A stretch of DNA of 64,000 bases, from NCBI GenBank assembly GCA_016200915.1, contig JACQDV010000023.1:56035-120034 (forward strand), read 5' to 3'. This stretch comes from Sphingobacteriales bacterium (GTDB lineage: Bacteria; Bacteroidota; Bacteroidia; Chitinophagales; Chitinophagaceae). The notes under the pieces were generated by a model, which saw only the letters and a list, made by a program, of their open reading frames with translations, was not told where the DNA came from and did not search any database. This document shows positions 53,821-61,893 of the stretch, one piece after another. The number at the start of each line of letters is the position of its first letter. Within the stretch, counting starts at the first letter, position 1. Both the position numbers and the translations under genes were made by a program.

Positions 53821-54075
53821 ATGCTTGCAAAGGTTAAGTCTTCAGTATTTATTGATTCACTCACACTCGAGTTTGAAAATGCATTAACATCACCCGTTAA
53901 AGCGGTGCTGATTGATGATAAAGGAAAAATTTGCTGTTCTGTTGAAGCAGAGCCGCCGATTACTAAATGTTCTTATAGCTGGCGTGGCCTCAACGACTTG
54001 CCATATGGTGTTTACACCCTTGAGCTGTCTCAGGGTTCTGATGAACAAAAAATGAGATTAGTGAAAAGGGTGTAA
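53821..54075 (+). CDS. Orphan domain resembling a type IX secretion C-terminal sorting domain
   Basis: 84 aa, no signal peptide. The sequence (VFIDSLTLEFENALTSPVKAVL, DDKGKI, WRGLNDLPYGVYTLEL and terminal MRLVKRV) follows the pattern of type A T9SS sorting domains: beta strands, a LP-x-GVY turn, then K-x-V-K near the end. Those domains sit at the C-terminus of large exported proteins; here it stands alone. It lies on the opposite strand between the coiled-coil gene and zapA. It may be a regulator, a relic or a distinct immunoglobulin-like small protein; confidence in coding is fair. Confidence 0.6.
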   Translation: MLAKVKSSVFIDSLTLEFENALTSPVKAVLIDDKGKICCSVEAEPPITKCSYSWRGLNDLPYGVYTLELSQGSDEQKMRLVKRV

Positions 54076-54080
54076 TTCAC

Positions 54081-54365
54081 TTACTGACTTAAAAGAGCAA
54101 TACAACGGTCTAACTCTTTTACAAAGAAGTTTATCTTTCTCTCAAATTCTTTTTTCTCTTCTCCTTCTAATTGTCCGGCAGAAGTTTTTAAAATATTTAC
54201 CTGCAATTCCAGTACTTCGAGTTGCTGACGTAAACCCTGGTTATCGTTTTTAAATTTAGAAACTGCCTCTTTAAGCATAGCATTCTCCTTTTGCACAGTG
54301 TCCTGCTTTTTAGCTACCTGCTGCAACTTTTGCTGAATGCGTTTTATTTGCTCGTCGTATGACAT
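54081..54365 (-). CDS. Small coiled-coil protein next to zapA
   Basis: 94 aa, almost all helix with heptads (IKRIQQKLQQVAKKQDTVQ, LRQQLEVLELQVNILK). No signal or membrane segment. Its place directly upstream of zapA and 12 bases after pheT suggests a cell-division partner like ZapB, which is a coiled coil that binds ZapA. This is inferred from position and shape only; sequence identity to ZapB is not claimed. It could also be a stand-alone septal or chromosome-associated coiled coil. Confidence 0.65.
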   Translation of the reverse strand: MSYDEQIKRIQQKLQQVAKKQDTVQKENAMLKEAVSKFKNDNQGLRQQLEVLELQVNILKTSAGQLEGEEKKEFERKINFFVKELDRCIALLSQ

Positions 54366-54377
54366 GCTATTAATTAA

Positions 54378-56828
54378 CTACTTTCTTATTTCTGCATTAA
54401 ACTCTTTTTCGAAAGCCTGCATAATCTTGCTCATCATTCCGTCAATCTCCTTATCGGTTAATGTTTTTTCATCGTCACGGAAAGTGAAACTTACTGCTAA
54501 TGACTTTTTACCGGCGCCTAATTTATCACTCTCAAATATGTCGAATAAATTTACTTGTTTTAAACGATTGATTTTGGTTCCCATTGCTGCTTTCTCCACT
54601 TGCTCATATTTCACTGCTTTATCAACAATCATTGATATGTCTCTTTGCACAGCAGGAAGTTTAGGAATTTCTGTATAACTCAGTTTTGATTTGGCTGATG
54701 CAGCCAGTAAAGCCTGCCAGTCAAAATCAGCATAATAAACTGCCTGCTTTACATCGAACTGTTGTAATATTTTATTGTTTACCGAACCTGTTTCAAACAA
54801 TACTTCACCATTGAATTTTCCCTGCAAACATGAATCCAATTCGCCGTGCTCCACCGCATTCAATTCAGATAACTGGATGCCCAGCACTTTTAAAATACTT
54901 ACAGCCACACCTTTTAAATAATAGAAATCGGTTTTGCTGTTTTCTTTTTTCCAATTGTCCTCACTCTTCATACCGGTGATGTACAAACAAAGGTGATCTT
55001 TCTCATCATATTTACCCGGAACAGATGTGGAATACGTTTTTCCAAATTCAAAAAACCTGAGGTCGTTATTCTTACGGTTGAGATTATGACCAATGCTTTC
55101 CAATCCGGTTTGTAACATAGAAGGACGCATTACATTCAGTTCAGCGCTGAGGTTGTTCAGCATTTTCACTGTGCTGTTCAGCACTTCTTCATTGTAATAA
55201 GCACTGTTGGTAATAGAGTTGGTAAAGATTTCATAGAAACCGGCACCCACTAAAAAGTTTGCAGTCTTTTCTTTATACGCAACAGCATGCTGCATATTTT
55301 CTGTTGATGGAGAGATGGTGATGGAAGTTGGTATCTCCACATTATCATACCCATCAATACGCATAATTTCTTCTACAATATCAGCAGGTAAACTAATATC
55401 AGGTTTGCTATATGGAACACTTACTCTCAACTCATCAATACCTTCTTTCACGATTTCAAAACCTAAGCCGGTTAAAATTTTCTTTACGGTATCCGGATGA
55501 TAGTTTTTGCCACTCAGTTTTTTCAGGTAGTGATTTTTGATGGCTACCTCTGTTCTTGGTTTGGGATTTGGATAAACATCAACTACCTCACCGGCAATTT
55601 CACCACCGGCAATTTCTTTCATCAGTAAAATAGCCCTCTTCACTACGTTTACTGCATTACTGATGTCAACACCTTTTTCAAATCGGGTAGCAGCATCTGT
55701 ACGTAAACCATGACGGAAACTTGTTTTACGAATGGTTACAGGGTTGAACCAGGCACTTTCTAAAAAGATAGTTTTGGTAGCTTCTGTAACACCACTGTGC
55801 AATCCTCCAAACACACCGCCGATACACATCGGTTCGCCTTCACCATTACATATCATCAAATCTTCGGCACTAAGTTTTCTTTCTTTTTCATCCAGCGTAA
55901 CAAAAGGTGTTCCTTCGGGTAAATTTTTTACAATAACTTTTTTGCCTTTTACTTCTGTAGCATCAAATGCATGTAATGGCTGACCGGTTTCATGAAGAAT
56001 ATAGTTGGTAATGTCAACAATATTATTAATCGGCCGAACACCAATAGCTTTTAATTTCTCCTGCATCCATTTAGGACTTGATTTAATAGTAACACCTGTA
56101 ATGGTAGCCGCCGCATAACGCTGACAGGCTTCTTTATTTTCAATCACCACTTCAAAGTTGAGTGATGGTGTATCAGCTTTGTAAGTAGCAGAGAAAGGAG
56201 TTTTTACTTTCGCTTCTTTTCTTTCATGATGCGTTAACCAGGCACATACATCACGGGCAACACCCATATGACTCATGGCATCCATGCGGTTGGGCGTTAA
56301 ACCAATTTCATAAATCCAATCTGTATAAGGCTTAAAGTAATCAGCTGCATCCATTCCCACAATGGCATTTTCATCCAGTATCATTATGCCGGTATGACTA
56401 TCGCCCAAACCAATTTCATCTTCGGCGCAAATCATTCCATTACTTTCCACGCCACGAATCTTTGCTTTCTTCATCGTGAGTGGTTCGCCTTTGGTTGGAT
56501 AAATAGTAGTACCAATAGTGGCCACCACTACTTTTTGTCCGGCTGCAACATTAGGAGCACCGCAAACAATTTGTAATAGTTCGCCGTTACCAATATTTAC
56601 TTTAGTTAGTTTTAATTTATCAGCGTCAGGATGTTTTGCTGCTTCTAATACTTCGCCAATCATTAATCCTTTCATTCCACCTTTTACTTCTTCATATTTT
56701 TCCAGGCTTTCTACTTCCAATCCAATAGAAGTAAGGATGCGGCTTAATTTTTCCGGTTCAATTGTTACGGGTAAACCTGCCTCGCCGGCAGGCAGGTATT
56801 CACTTAGCCATTTATAACTAATCGTCAT
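54378..56828 (-). CDS. pheT: Phenylalanyl-tRNA synthetase beta subunit
   Basis: 816-aa beta subunit of PheRS. Seen: an N-terminal EMAP/tRNA-binding domain (GGMKGLMIGEVLEAAKHPDADKL), B3/B4 editing domain (RPINNIVDITNYILHETGQPLHAFD, then FLESAWFNP), B5 DNA-binding-like domain, a catalytic-like core (RPSMLQTGLESIGHNLNRK) and the C-terminal anticodon-binding fold (LPAVQRDISMIVD). The ATG at 56828 is used; upstream in-frame codons belong to the leader. Oddity: residues 10-18 (LPAGEAGLP) arise from an in-frame palindromic repeat. It heads a unit with the coiled-coil gene. pheS is elsewhere. Confidence 0.96.
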   Translation of the reverse strand: MTISYKWLSEYLPAGEAGLPVTIEPEKLSRILTSIGLEVESLEKYEEVKGGMKGLMIGEVLEAAKHPDADKLKLTKVNIGNGELLQIVCGAPNVAAGQKVVVATIGTTIYPTKGEPLTMKKAKIRGVESNGMICAEDEIGLGDSHTGIMILDENAIVGMDAADYFKPYTDWIYEIGLTPNRMDAMSHMGVARDVCAWLTHHERKEAKVKTPFSATYKADTPSLNFEVVIENKEACQRYAAATITGVTIKSSPKWMQEKLKAIGVRPINNIVDITNYILHETGQPLHAFDATEVKGKKVIVKNLPEGTPFVTLDEKERKLSAEDLMICNGEGEPMCIGGVFGGLHSGVTEATKTIFLESAWFNPVTIRKTSFRHGLRTDAATRFEKGVDISNAVNVVKRAILLMKEIAGGEIAGEVVDVYPNPKPRTEVAIKNHYLKKLSGKNYHPDTVKKILTGLGFEIVKEGIDELRVSVPYSKPDISLPADIVEEIMRIDGYDNVEIPTSITISPSTENMQHAVAYKEKTANFLVGAGFYEIFTNSITNSAYYNEEVLNSTVKMLNNLSAELNVMRPSMLQTGLESIGHNLNRKNNDLRFFEFGKTYSTSVPGKYDEKDHLCLYITGMKSEDNWKKENSKTDFYYLKGVAVSILKVLGIQLSELNAVEHGELDSCLQGKFNGEVLFETGSVNNKILQQFDVKQAVYYADFDWQALLAASAKSKLSYTEIPKLPAVQRDISMIVDKAVKYEQVEKAAMGTKINRLKQVNLFDIFESDKLGAGKKSLAVSFTFRDDEKTLTDKEIDGMMSKIMQAFEKEFNAEIRK
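56775..56797. repeat. ACCTGCCT...AGGCAGGT palindromic repeat in the pheT 5' coding region
   Basis: Near-perfect 23-bp palindrome (ACCTGCCT/AGGCAGGT with GCCGGC core). Gives the extra residues PAGEAGLP; conserved PheT N-termini lack them. Confidence 0.65.
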
Positions 56829-56850
56829 TCTTCTTGTTTTTGCAATGCGG

Positions 56851-56858
56851 CAAAGATA
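56851..56858 (-). promoter_or_regulatory. -7 promoter element for pheT (TATCTTTG on minus)
   Basis: Exact TAnnTTTG match 22 bases before the pheT start. Confidence 0.55.
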
Positions 56859-56994
56859 ACAGTTTGAAGGCAAGCCTGAACAGGGTTTTCGTATCAAAAA
56901 TCATCTCTTGCTATGTCGCAGGTCATGATTAAAATTTATAGTGGGCACTACCTTGGGCACGATAAATAAATTAATAACCGGTTAAATTATTTTT

Positions 56995-57591
56995 ATGAAA
57001 AAGATATTCCTGGTTATTACCACCCTCGCCGTTAATATTGGTTTTGGTCAGTCCTGGACCAAGAAATACGACCATGTTAACGAATTCTCCTGCGGCTTAG
57101 CACTGGTAGAAAAAGATGGTAAGCACGGCTTTGTTGATGAAAGCGGCAAATTGATTGTTCAATTAAAATATGAAGATGCTCTTCAATTTTCCTGCGGCGT
57201 TACAGCAGTAATGCTGGATGGTAAATGGGGTTATATAGATAGCACCGGTAAAGAAATTGTACCAATGAAGTACAGTGATGCTTACTCTTGTTCCGATGGA
57301 CTTTGCCTTGTTGCAAGAGATGGTAAATATGGTTTCATTGATAAAAAAGGAGAACAGGTAATACCACTCATTTTTGAAGGTGCAGATAGTTTTACAGAAG
57401 GACTGGCAGCAGTTAAGAAAAAAGATTTGTGGGGATTTATTGATAAGAAAGGAAGAGAAGTAATTCCATTCAAGTTCAATTATGCCCGTGCTTTTGATAA
57501 TGGATTAGCAAAGGTGATGAACAAAAGTGGCGACTGGATTAATATTGATAAAGATGGCAAAGAAGTAAAAGACGACCAGGCCAAACAATAA
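56995..57591 (+). CDS. WG-repeat protein, exported
   Basis: 198 aa with a signal peptide (MKKIFLVITTLAVNIGFGQS). Seen: about five WG repeats with the pattern ...GLALVEKDGKHGFVDESGKLIVQLKYED, each ending in G-[FY]-[IV]-D-x-x-G-[KR]-x-V-x-P. Such repeats form beta-propeller-like or solenoid folds and mediate protein or ligand binding; no enzyme motif. Monocistronic, with a strong terminator. Its role is unknown, and family members vary widely. Confidence 0.85.
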   Translation: MKKIFLVITTLAVNIGFGQSWTKKYDHVNEFSCGLALVEKDGKHGFVDESGKLIVQLKYEDALQFSCGVTAVMLDGKWGYIDSTGKEIVPMKYSDAYSCSDGLCLVARDGKYGFIDKKGEQVIPLIFEGADSFTEGLAAVKKKDLWGFIDKKGREVIPFKFNYARAFDNGLAKVMNKSGDWINIDKDGKEVKDDQAKQ

Positions 57592-57623
57592 ACTTTTTAG
57601 TGTTTCATTTTGCAGAAATGGCC

Positions 57624-57658
57624 GTCCCGCTGCGCTGAGAGTGGCGGGACATTTTTTT
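57624..57658 (+). terminator. Terminator after the WG-repeat gene
   Basis: GTCCCGC/GCGGGAC stem, 13-nt loop, A then T7. It overlaps the stop region of the convergent GYF gene by 2 bases. Confidence 0.75.
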
Positions 57659-59063
57659 ACAGGTTAGCTGTAAACAATCCCAATTGTTTGGAACTGATTA
57701 AACTGATGCGGTATTTTACTTCATAACCTCGATTGCTGTCAGGCGCTTTTTGTACCTGCGTACCATTAGGTGCAATATTGTTGAAATAGATAGTTTCCGT
57801 TTTATATATTTTTTTATTGGCAGTGTAATACTCTACCTCAGCAGCTACCATATCAATAGTATAATTGGAATTATTGGTAACAGTAAACTCCAAATTACTG
57901 ATGCCACCAAATGTTGCTTTTTTATAATTGCTGGCGGTGATGTTGAGGTCTTTGGCGAGATTAGGTTTGTTTATGGTTTGTGGTTTGTTGTTTGTGATTA
58001 CTGGTTGCTGGTTATTAGTTGCTGGTTGTTCTCTCTTTGTAGTTTTCCTGTTTTCTGATATTGGTTTGATATTTACTACAACATCTTCTTCTGATGGTTT
58101 TTCTTGTTTAGTTATCGGTTCAACTTTTTTTGCAGGAACTGAAACTTGTTTTACTGTTTGAGCATGATTTGATTCAATAGCAATATTATTGATAGGTGAT
58201 GTTTTTACCTTTGGTGTTTCAATGATAGGTTGTTGTTCAGTAGCAGCTGAGTTGATTACTTTTTGTTCTGGAACATTATTAGCAGCAACTACTTTTTCTG
58301 TTGATGGTTTATTCCTGTTAATAAGTAAACCCACTGCTGTGCCGGACAATAATAAAAACAATGCAGCAGCCGCAATTTTTAATTTCTCGGGAATAACAAA
58401 TGTGTTTCGCTTATTCTTATTTTGCTTCAGCAATGAATCAACATACATCTTTTTAATATCATCCAGCGGCTGAGAAAATTTTTCTTCTAATTGTGGTTCT
58501 TTGTTAATGATAACTCTTGGTTTTTCTTCAACCACCATTTTCTTTTCTTCGACTACGGGTTTTTGAACAGTAGTTTTTATTACCGGTTTTGATTGACTGG
58601 CAGGAAAGGTTACAAATATTTTGTTTGTGGTTTGTTGTTTGTGGTTTGTTGTTGATTGTGTGTAATTATTTGTTGCCTGTTGCTGGTTGTTGATTTCTTG
58701 TTGCTGGATATTAGTTATGGGTTCTTCGTTGTATATTATTTCTTGCCTTTTGTGAATTACCAATTGCTCATTGCTTGTTGCCTGTTGTTTTGTAACAACT
58801 GGTTCATTTGTTTCTATAACTGATGTTACTGCTGAAAGAGTTTGTGTTTGCTCTGATGATTTTTTATAAAACCGGTCATAAGGCTGTTCTTCTACAACAG
58901 GAGCGTAGGCTTTTAATTCTTCTATTTCGCTGGGATAACGCCAGCCGGCACTGCGACCTTCAATCCAAACAAGGTCGTATGCTTTTAGTCCTTTACTGAT
59001 TAAATCATTTAATGAGTAAGGACCTTCCTCTTTGTTATTGCGCAGGAGAATATAAGTTGCCAT
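57657..59063 (-). CDS. GYF-domain membrane protein with Gln/Asn-rich linker
   Basis: 468 aa. Seen: an N-terminal GYF-2-type domain (residues 3-50; EEGPYSLNDLISKGL, WIEGRSAGWRYPSE), a Gln/Asn/Thr-rich linker, one membrane helix near residue 235 (IAAAALFLLLSGTAVGLLI), another long low-complexity stretch, and a C-terminal beta-sandwich (FGGISNLEFTVTNNSNYTI ... FNNIAPNGTQ) resembling FxLYD/DUF-type ligand modules. The linkers contain ACAAACC-type DNA repeats (sites near 57965-58015 and 58613-58690). Likely an inner-membrane scaffold with a cytosolic GYF head and an extracytosolic C-terminal domain; function unknown. Confidence 0.75.
   Translation of the reverse strand: MATYILLRNNKEEGPYSLNDLISKGLKAYDLVWIEGRSAGWRYPSEIEELKAYAPVVEEQPYDRFYKKSSEQTQTLSAVTSVIETNEPVVTKQQATSNEQLVIHKRQEIIYNEEPITNIQQQEINNQQQATNNYTQSTTNHKQQTTNKIFVTFPASQSKPVIKTTVQKPVVEEKKMVVEEKPRVIINKEPQLEEKFSQPLDDIKKMYVDSLLKQNKNKRNTFVIPEKLKIAAAALFLLLSGTAVGLLINRNKPSTEKVVAANNVPEQKVINSAATEQQPIIETPKVKTSPINNIAIESNHAQTVKQVSVPAKKVEPITKQEKPSEEDVVVNIKPISENRKTTKREQPATNNQQPVITNNKPQTINKPNLAKDLNITASNYKKATFGGISNLEFTVTNNSNYTIDMVAAEVEYYTANKKIYKTETIYFNNIAPNGTQVQKAPDSNRGYEVKYRISLISSKQLGLFTANL
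57965..58690. repeat. ACAAACC/TTTGTTGTTTGTGG repeat stretches inside the GYF gene
   Basis: Two low-complexity blocks (about 57965-58025 and 58613-58690). They encode Asn/Gln/Thr-rich linkers such as TTNHKQQTTNK; the same kind of sequence is intergenic near 23146-23183. Confidence 0.55.
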
Positions 59064-59628
59064 AAAATAAATATTGGTAGTGTAGCAATGGATTCAGATC
59101 ATTTTATAACGCTAAATCAGTGCCGGTTAGTGGTGGGATTTGTTAGAAATCTGCCAAATTTTTATGTGGAAAAATCTTTGCACAGCCGGTGTGCATTAAC
59201 AGTAGGCCGGGGCGGAAAAATATTTTAAATTGTGGATATACTGGCTGATGGATGTGGATTACATATTTTTCACGGTGGATAACCATTATATTGCTGTGAA
59301 TGCTAATTTGAATAAGAAATGCCAGTTGGAATGGTTTTTCAAATTACCTTCACCGCCTTGTGGATGAAAAGATGGCAGTGGGCAGTTTGCAGTCGGCAAC
59401 TCTGATTTTAAATTTGATTAATATTTGAGAAGGCGCAACAATGAGATGCCAACTGAAGACTGGTAACTGCACACTAAAAAAGATGCCATGAAAACTGAAC
59501 GATGAACGGATTGCGACGCAACAGACGATGCTCCCGCATTCTGTTGCTGGTATCCAAAGCGGGACAGGCTATGAAACACCAGAGCTGGTACAATTATTAC
59601 AACCTAACCCTTAAGATTTTTAAGAAGA
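59064..59628. other. Gene-free gap upstream of dnaB with a DnaA-box cluster, candidate replication origin
   Basis: No gene fits here. Five sites with one mismatch to TGTGGATAA, all in the same orientation, lie at 59165, 59231, 59253, 59274 and 59359, near an AT-rich stretch (59219-59231). Beyond 59370 the sequence is degenerate repeat-like text (GGCAGTCGGCAAC, GCGACGCAAC). Confidence 0.5.
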
Positions 59629-61209
59629 ATGGATTTAACGAATCTCAATAAAGACCGCAGTAAAACACGAAGAAAAAGTGCCCTTGATTTAAGTACGATG
59701 GTATATGGCAAAGTGCCACCGCAGGCAAAAGAATTAGAAGAAGCGGTGCTGGGTGCCATTATGCTGGAGAAAAGTGCTTTTGATACCGTAATTGAAATCC
59801 TGAAACCAGAATGTTTTTATGTGGAAGCGCATCAGCGCATCTTCCGCAGTATGCAAAGCCTGGCGCAGAAGAGTATGCCCATTGATTTGCTTACGGTGGT
59901 GGAAGAGTTACGCATAAAAGAAGAACTGGAAATGGTGGGTGGTCCTTATGCCGTTACTAAACTCACCAATGCGGTTGTGTCTTCTGCCAATATTGAAACA
60001 CATAGCCGTATCGTTTTACAGAAATTTATTCAACGGGAACTGATACGCATCAGCGGTGAAATTATTGGTGATGCGTATGAAGATTCAACGGACGTGTTTG
60101 ATCTGTTAGACGATGCAGAAAGTAAATTATTTGAAATAACCAACAATCACCTTCGTAAGAATTTTGACAGTATTGATACAGTGCTGGTAAAAACCATTCA
60201 GCGTATTGAAGACATGCGTAACCGGCAGGAAGATATTACCGGTGTGCCTACCGGTTTTCCTTCTCTTGACAGACTTACTTACGGATGGCAAAGTACAGAT
60301 CTCATTATCCTGGCGGCAAGACCGGCCGTTGGTAAAACCGCCTTTGCATTAAATCTTGCCCGTAATGCGGCATTGAATGCAAGCAAGCCTACACCAGTTG
60401 CTTTCTTTAGTCTGGAGATGAGTGCTGGTCAGCTGGTACAACGTATTCTTGCTGCCGAGAGTGAAATATGGCTGGAAAAAATTGCCCGTGGTAAAATGGA
60501 AGAGCATGAGATGAAGCAGCTCTACAAAAGAGGTATTGAGAAATTAGCCAATGCTCCCATCTTTATTGATGATACAGCAGCATTGAACATATTTGAATTA
60601 AGAGCAAAATGCCGTCGTTTAAAGAATAAACATAATGTTGGTTTGATATTGATTGACTATCTACAACTGATGAGTGGTACCGGTGAGAACAGGAACACTA
60701 ACCGTGAACAGGAGATCAGCCGTATATCAAGAGACTTAAAAGGACTGGCGAAAGAATTACAGGTGCCTATCATTGCACTTTCACAGTTGAGTCGTGCAGT
60801 AGAAAGCCGTAAAGAAGGAAACAAGATGCCACAATTGAGTGACCTTCGTGAATCGGGTGCTATTGAACAGGATGCGGATATGGTAATGTTTATTTATCGT
60901 CCGGAATATTATGATATTACTTCCAATGAAATGGGAGAGAGCAATAAAGGAGAAACACATATTCGTATAGCCAAGCACCGTAATGGTAGCCTGGATACAA
61001 TAAAACTTCGTGCTTTACTGCACATTCAAAAGTTTGTGGAAGATGATGGTGAGTTTGGTGGTGGGTTTAATCCTGGTGGTAATTTCCGTCCGCTGCCTCC
61101 GGGCACAACCGGTGGAGGTGATGAAGGTCCTAAACTGTTTATACAAAAAGGCAGTAAGATGAATGATTTGGAATTTGATGAAGGATTTGAAGAGGAGACG
61201 CCGTTTTAG
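59629..61209 (+). CDS. dnaB: Replicative DNA helicase DnaB
   Basis: 526-aa hexameric helicase that moves with the replication fork. Seen: N-terminal primase-interaction domain (about residues 25-135), linker, and RecA-like ATPase domain: Walker A ARPAVGKTAFALN, DnaB signature SLEMSAGQLVQRI, Walker B LILIDYLQLM, and ALSQLSRAVESR. A Gly-rich acidic tail (GGGFNPGGNFR, then DEGPKLF) follows. No intein. It lies downstream of the DnaA-box cluster and ends in a terminator at 61275. Confidence 0.96.
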   Translation: MDLTNLNKDRSKTRRKSALDLSTMVYGKVPPQAKELEEAVLGAIMLEKSAFDTVIEILKPECFYVEAHQRIFRSMQSLAQKSMPIDLLTVVEELRIKEELEMVGGPYAVTKLTNAVVSSANIETHSRIVLQKFIQRELIRISGEIIGDAYEDSTDVFDLLDDAESKLFEITNNHLRKNFDSIDTVLVKTIQRIEDMRNRQEDITGVPTGFPSLDRLTYGWQSTDLIILAARPAVGKTAFALNLARNAALNASKPTPVAFFSLEMSAGQLVQRILAAESEIWLEKIARGKMEEHEMKQLYKRGIEKLANAPIFIDDTAALNIFELRAKCRRLKNKHNVGLILIDYLQLMSGTGENRNTNREQEISRISRDLKGLAKELQVPIIALSQLSRAVESRKEGNKMPQLSDLRESGAIEQDADMVMFIYRPEYYDITSNEMGESNKGETHIRIAKHRNGSLDTIKLRALLHIQKFVEDDGEFGGGFNPGGNFRPLPPGTTGGGDEGPKLFIQKGSKMNDLEFDEGFEEETPF

Positions 61210-61233
61210 TTGACAGATGACAGTTGACGGATG
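61208..61233. repeat. GACAG/GTTGAC repeat after dnaB
   Basis: TTGACAGATGACAGTTGACG then GATGACAG. Same family as the blocks inside the ABC ATPase and rsmE genes. Confidence 0.6.
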
Positions 61234-61274
61234 ACAGAAGTAAGAAGTTGGAAGTATGATTAAATAAGTAATAT

Positions 61275-61300
61275 AGTCCTGTTGTTGCAGGACTTTTTTT
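61275..61300 (+). terminator. Terminator after dnaB
   Basis: AGTCCTG/CAGGACT stem, TTGTTG loop, T7. Confidence 0.8.
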
Positions 61301-61355
61301 ATTACTCTGATATCTCGTCTGCCCAATAAATAGTAATTTTAAAAAAAAGAATTAT

Positions 61356-61598
61356 ATGTCAGTAACAGCTATTAAGCAACAGTTGCAGCAGGTGATAAAT
61401 GATATTGATGATGAAGAAATTTTGAAAGCAGTACTGATTATTCTTGAAACAAAAGGGCCAGCTAAAAAAATATACGCCATTACCGAAGAACAAGCACAGG
61501 TTCTTGAAGACAGGGCAGAAGCTTACTTTAAGGGAGCAATGAAAACAACTACCATAGAAGAAATGGAAACCAAACTCCGCAATAAGTATGGTGTATAG
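61356..61598 (+). CDS. Antitoxin-like partner of the RelE/ParE-type protein
   Basis: 80 aa, mostly helix: an N-terminal helix (MSVTAIKQQLQQVINDID), then IEEMETKLRNKYGV at the C-terminus. It overlaps the next gene by 11 bases, as type II antitoxins do. No clear ribbon-helix-helix, and the family is a general small antitoxin type seen in Bacteroidota. Role inferred from the downstream toxin-like gene and overlap. Confidence 0.7.
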   Translation: MSVTAIKQQLQQVINDIDDEEILKAVLIILETKGPAKKIYAITEEQAQVLEDRAEAYFKGAMKTTTIEEMETKLRNKYGV

Positions 61599-61893
61599 GG
61601 TAGTAATAACTATTGCTGCGGAGCTTAATGTTTTTGAAGCTACTGATTACTACGAAACACAATTGGAAGGATTAGGTGTTAAGTTCTATCAAAAAGTAAT
61701 TCAGAGTTTGAAGAAACTGGAAGTAAGTCCTGAACATTATTCGTTTCTTTTTAAAGATTTTCGTTCTCTAACAACAGAGGTCTTCCCTTTTTTAATAGTT
61801 TTTAAAATTTTACCTGGCAATCAGGTTGTAGTGTTTGGCGTAATTCACATAAGCCGTAATCCGGAAATTGTTCAAAGCAGAATTGAAAAATAA
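61588..61893 (+). CDS. RelE/ParE-type toxin
   Basis: 101 aa of the RelE/ParE fold: MVYRVVITIAAELNVFEATDYYE helix-strand start, then RSLTTEVFPFLIVFKILPGNQVVVFGVIHISRNP at the end, a hallmark of the family (hydrophobic strands, VxHxxRxP). RelE members cut mRNA on the ribosome and ParE members poison gyrase; which applies here cannot be read. Partner of the preceding small gene; its stop abuts the ATG of rsmE (no gap), which suggests a shared transcript. Confidence 0.85.
   Translation: MVYRVVITIAAELNVFEATDYYETQLEGLGVKFYQKVIQSLKKLEVSPEHYSFLFKDFRSLTTEVFPFLIVFKILPGNQVVVFGVIHISRNPEIVQSRIEK

Noticed and set aside
57965..58690. CRISPR-like array
   Set aside because: The units are degenerate, lack regular spacers, and are part of a coding frame.
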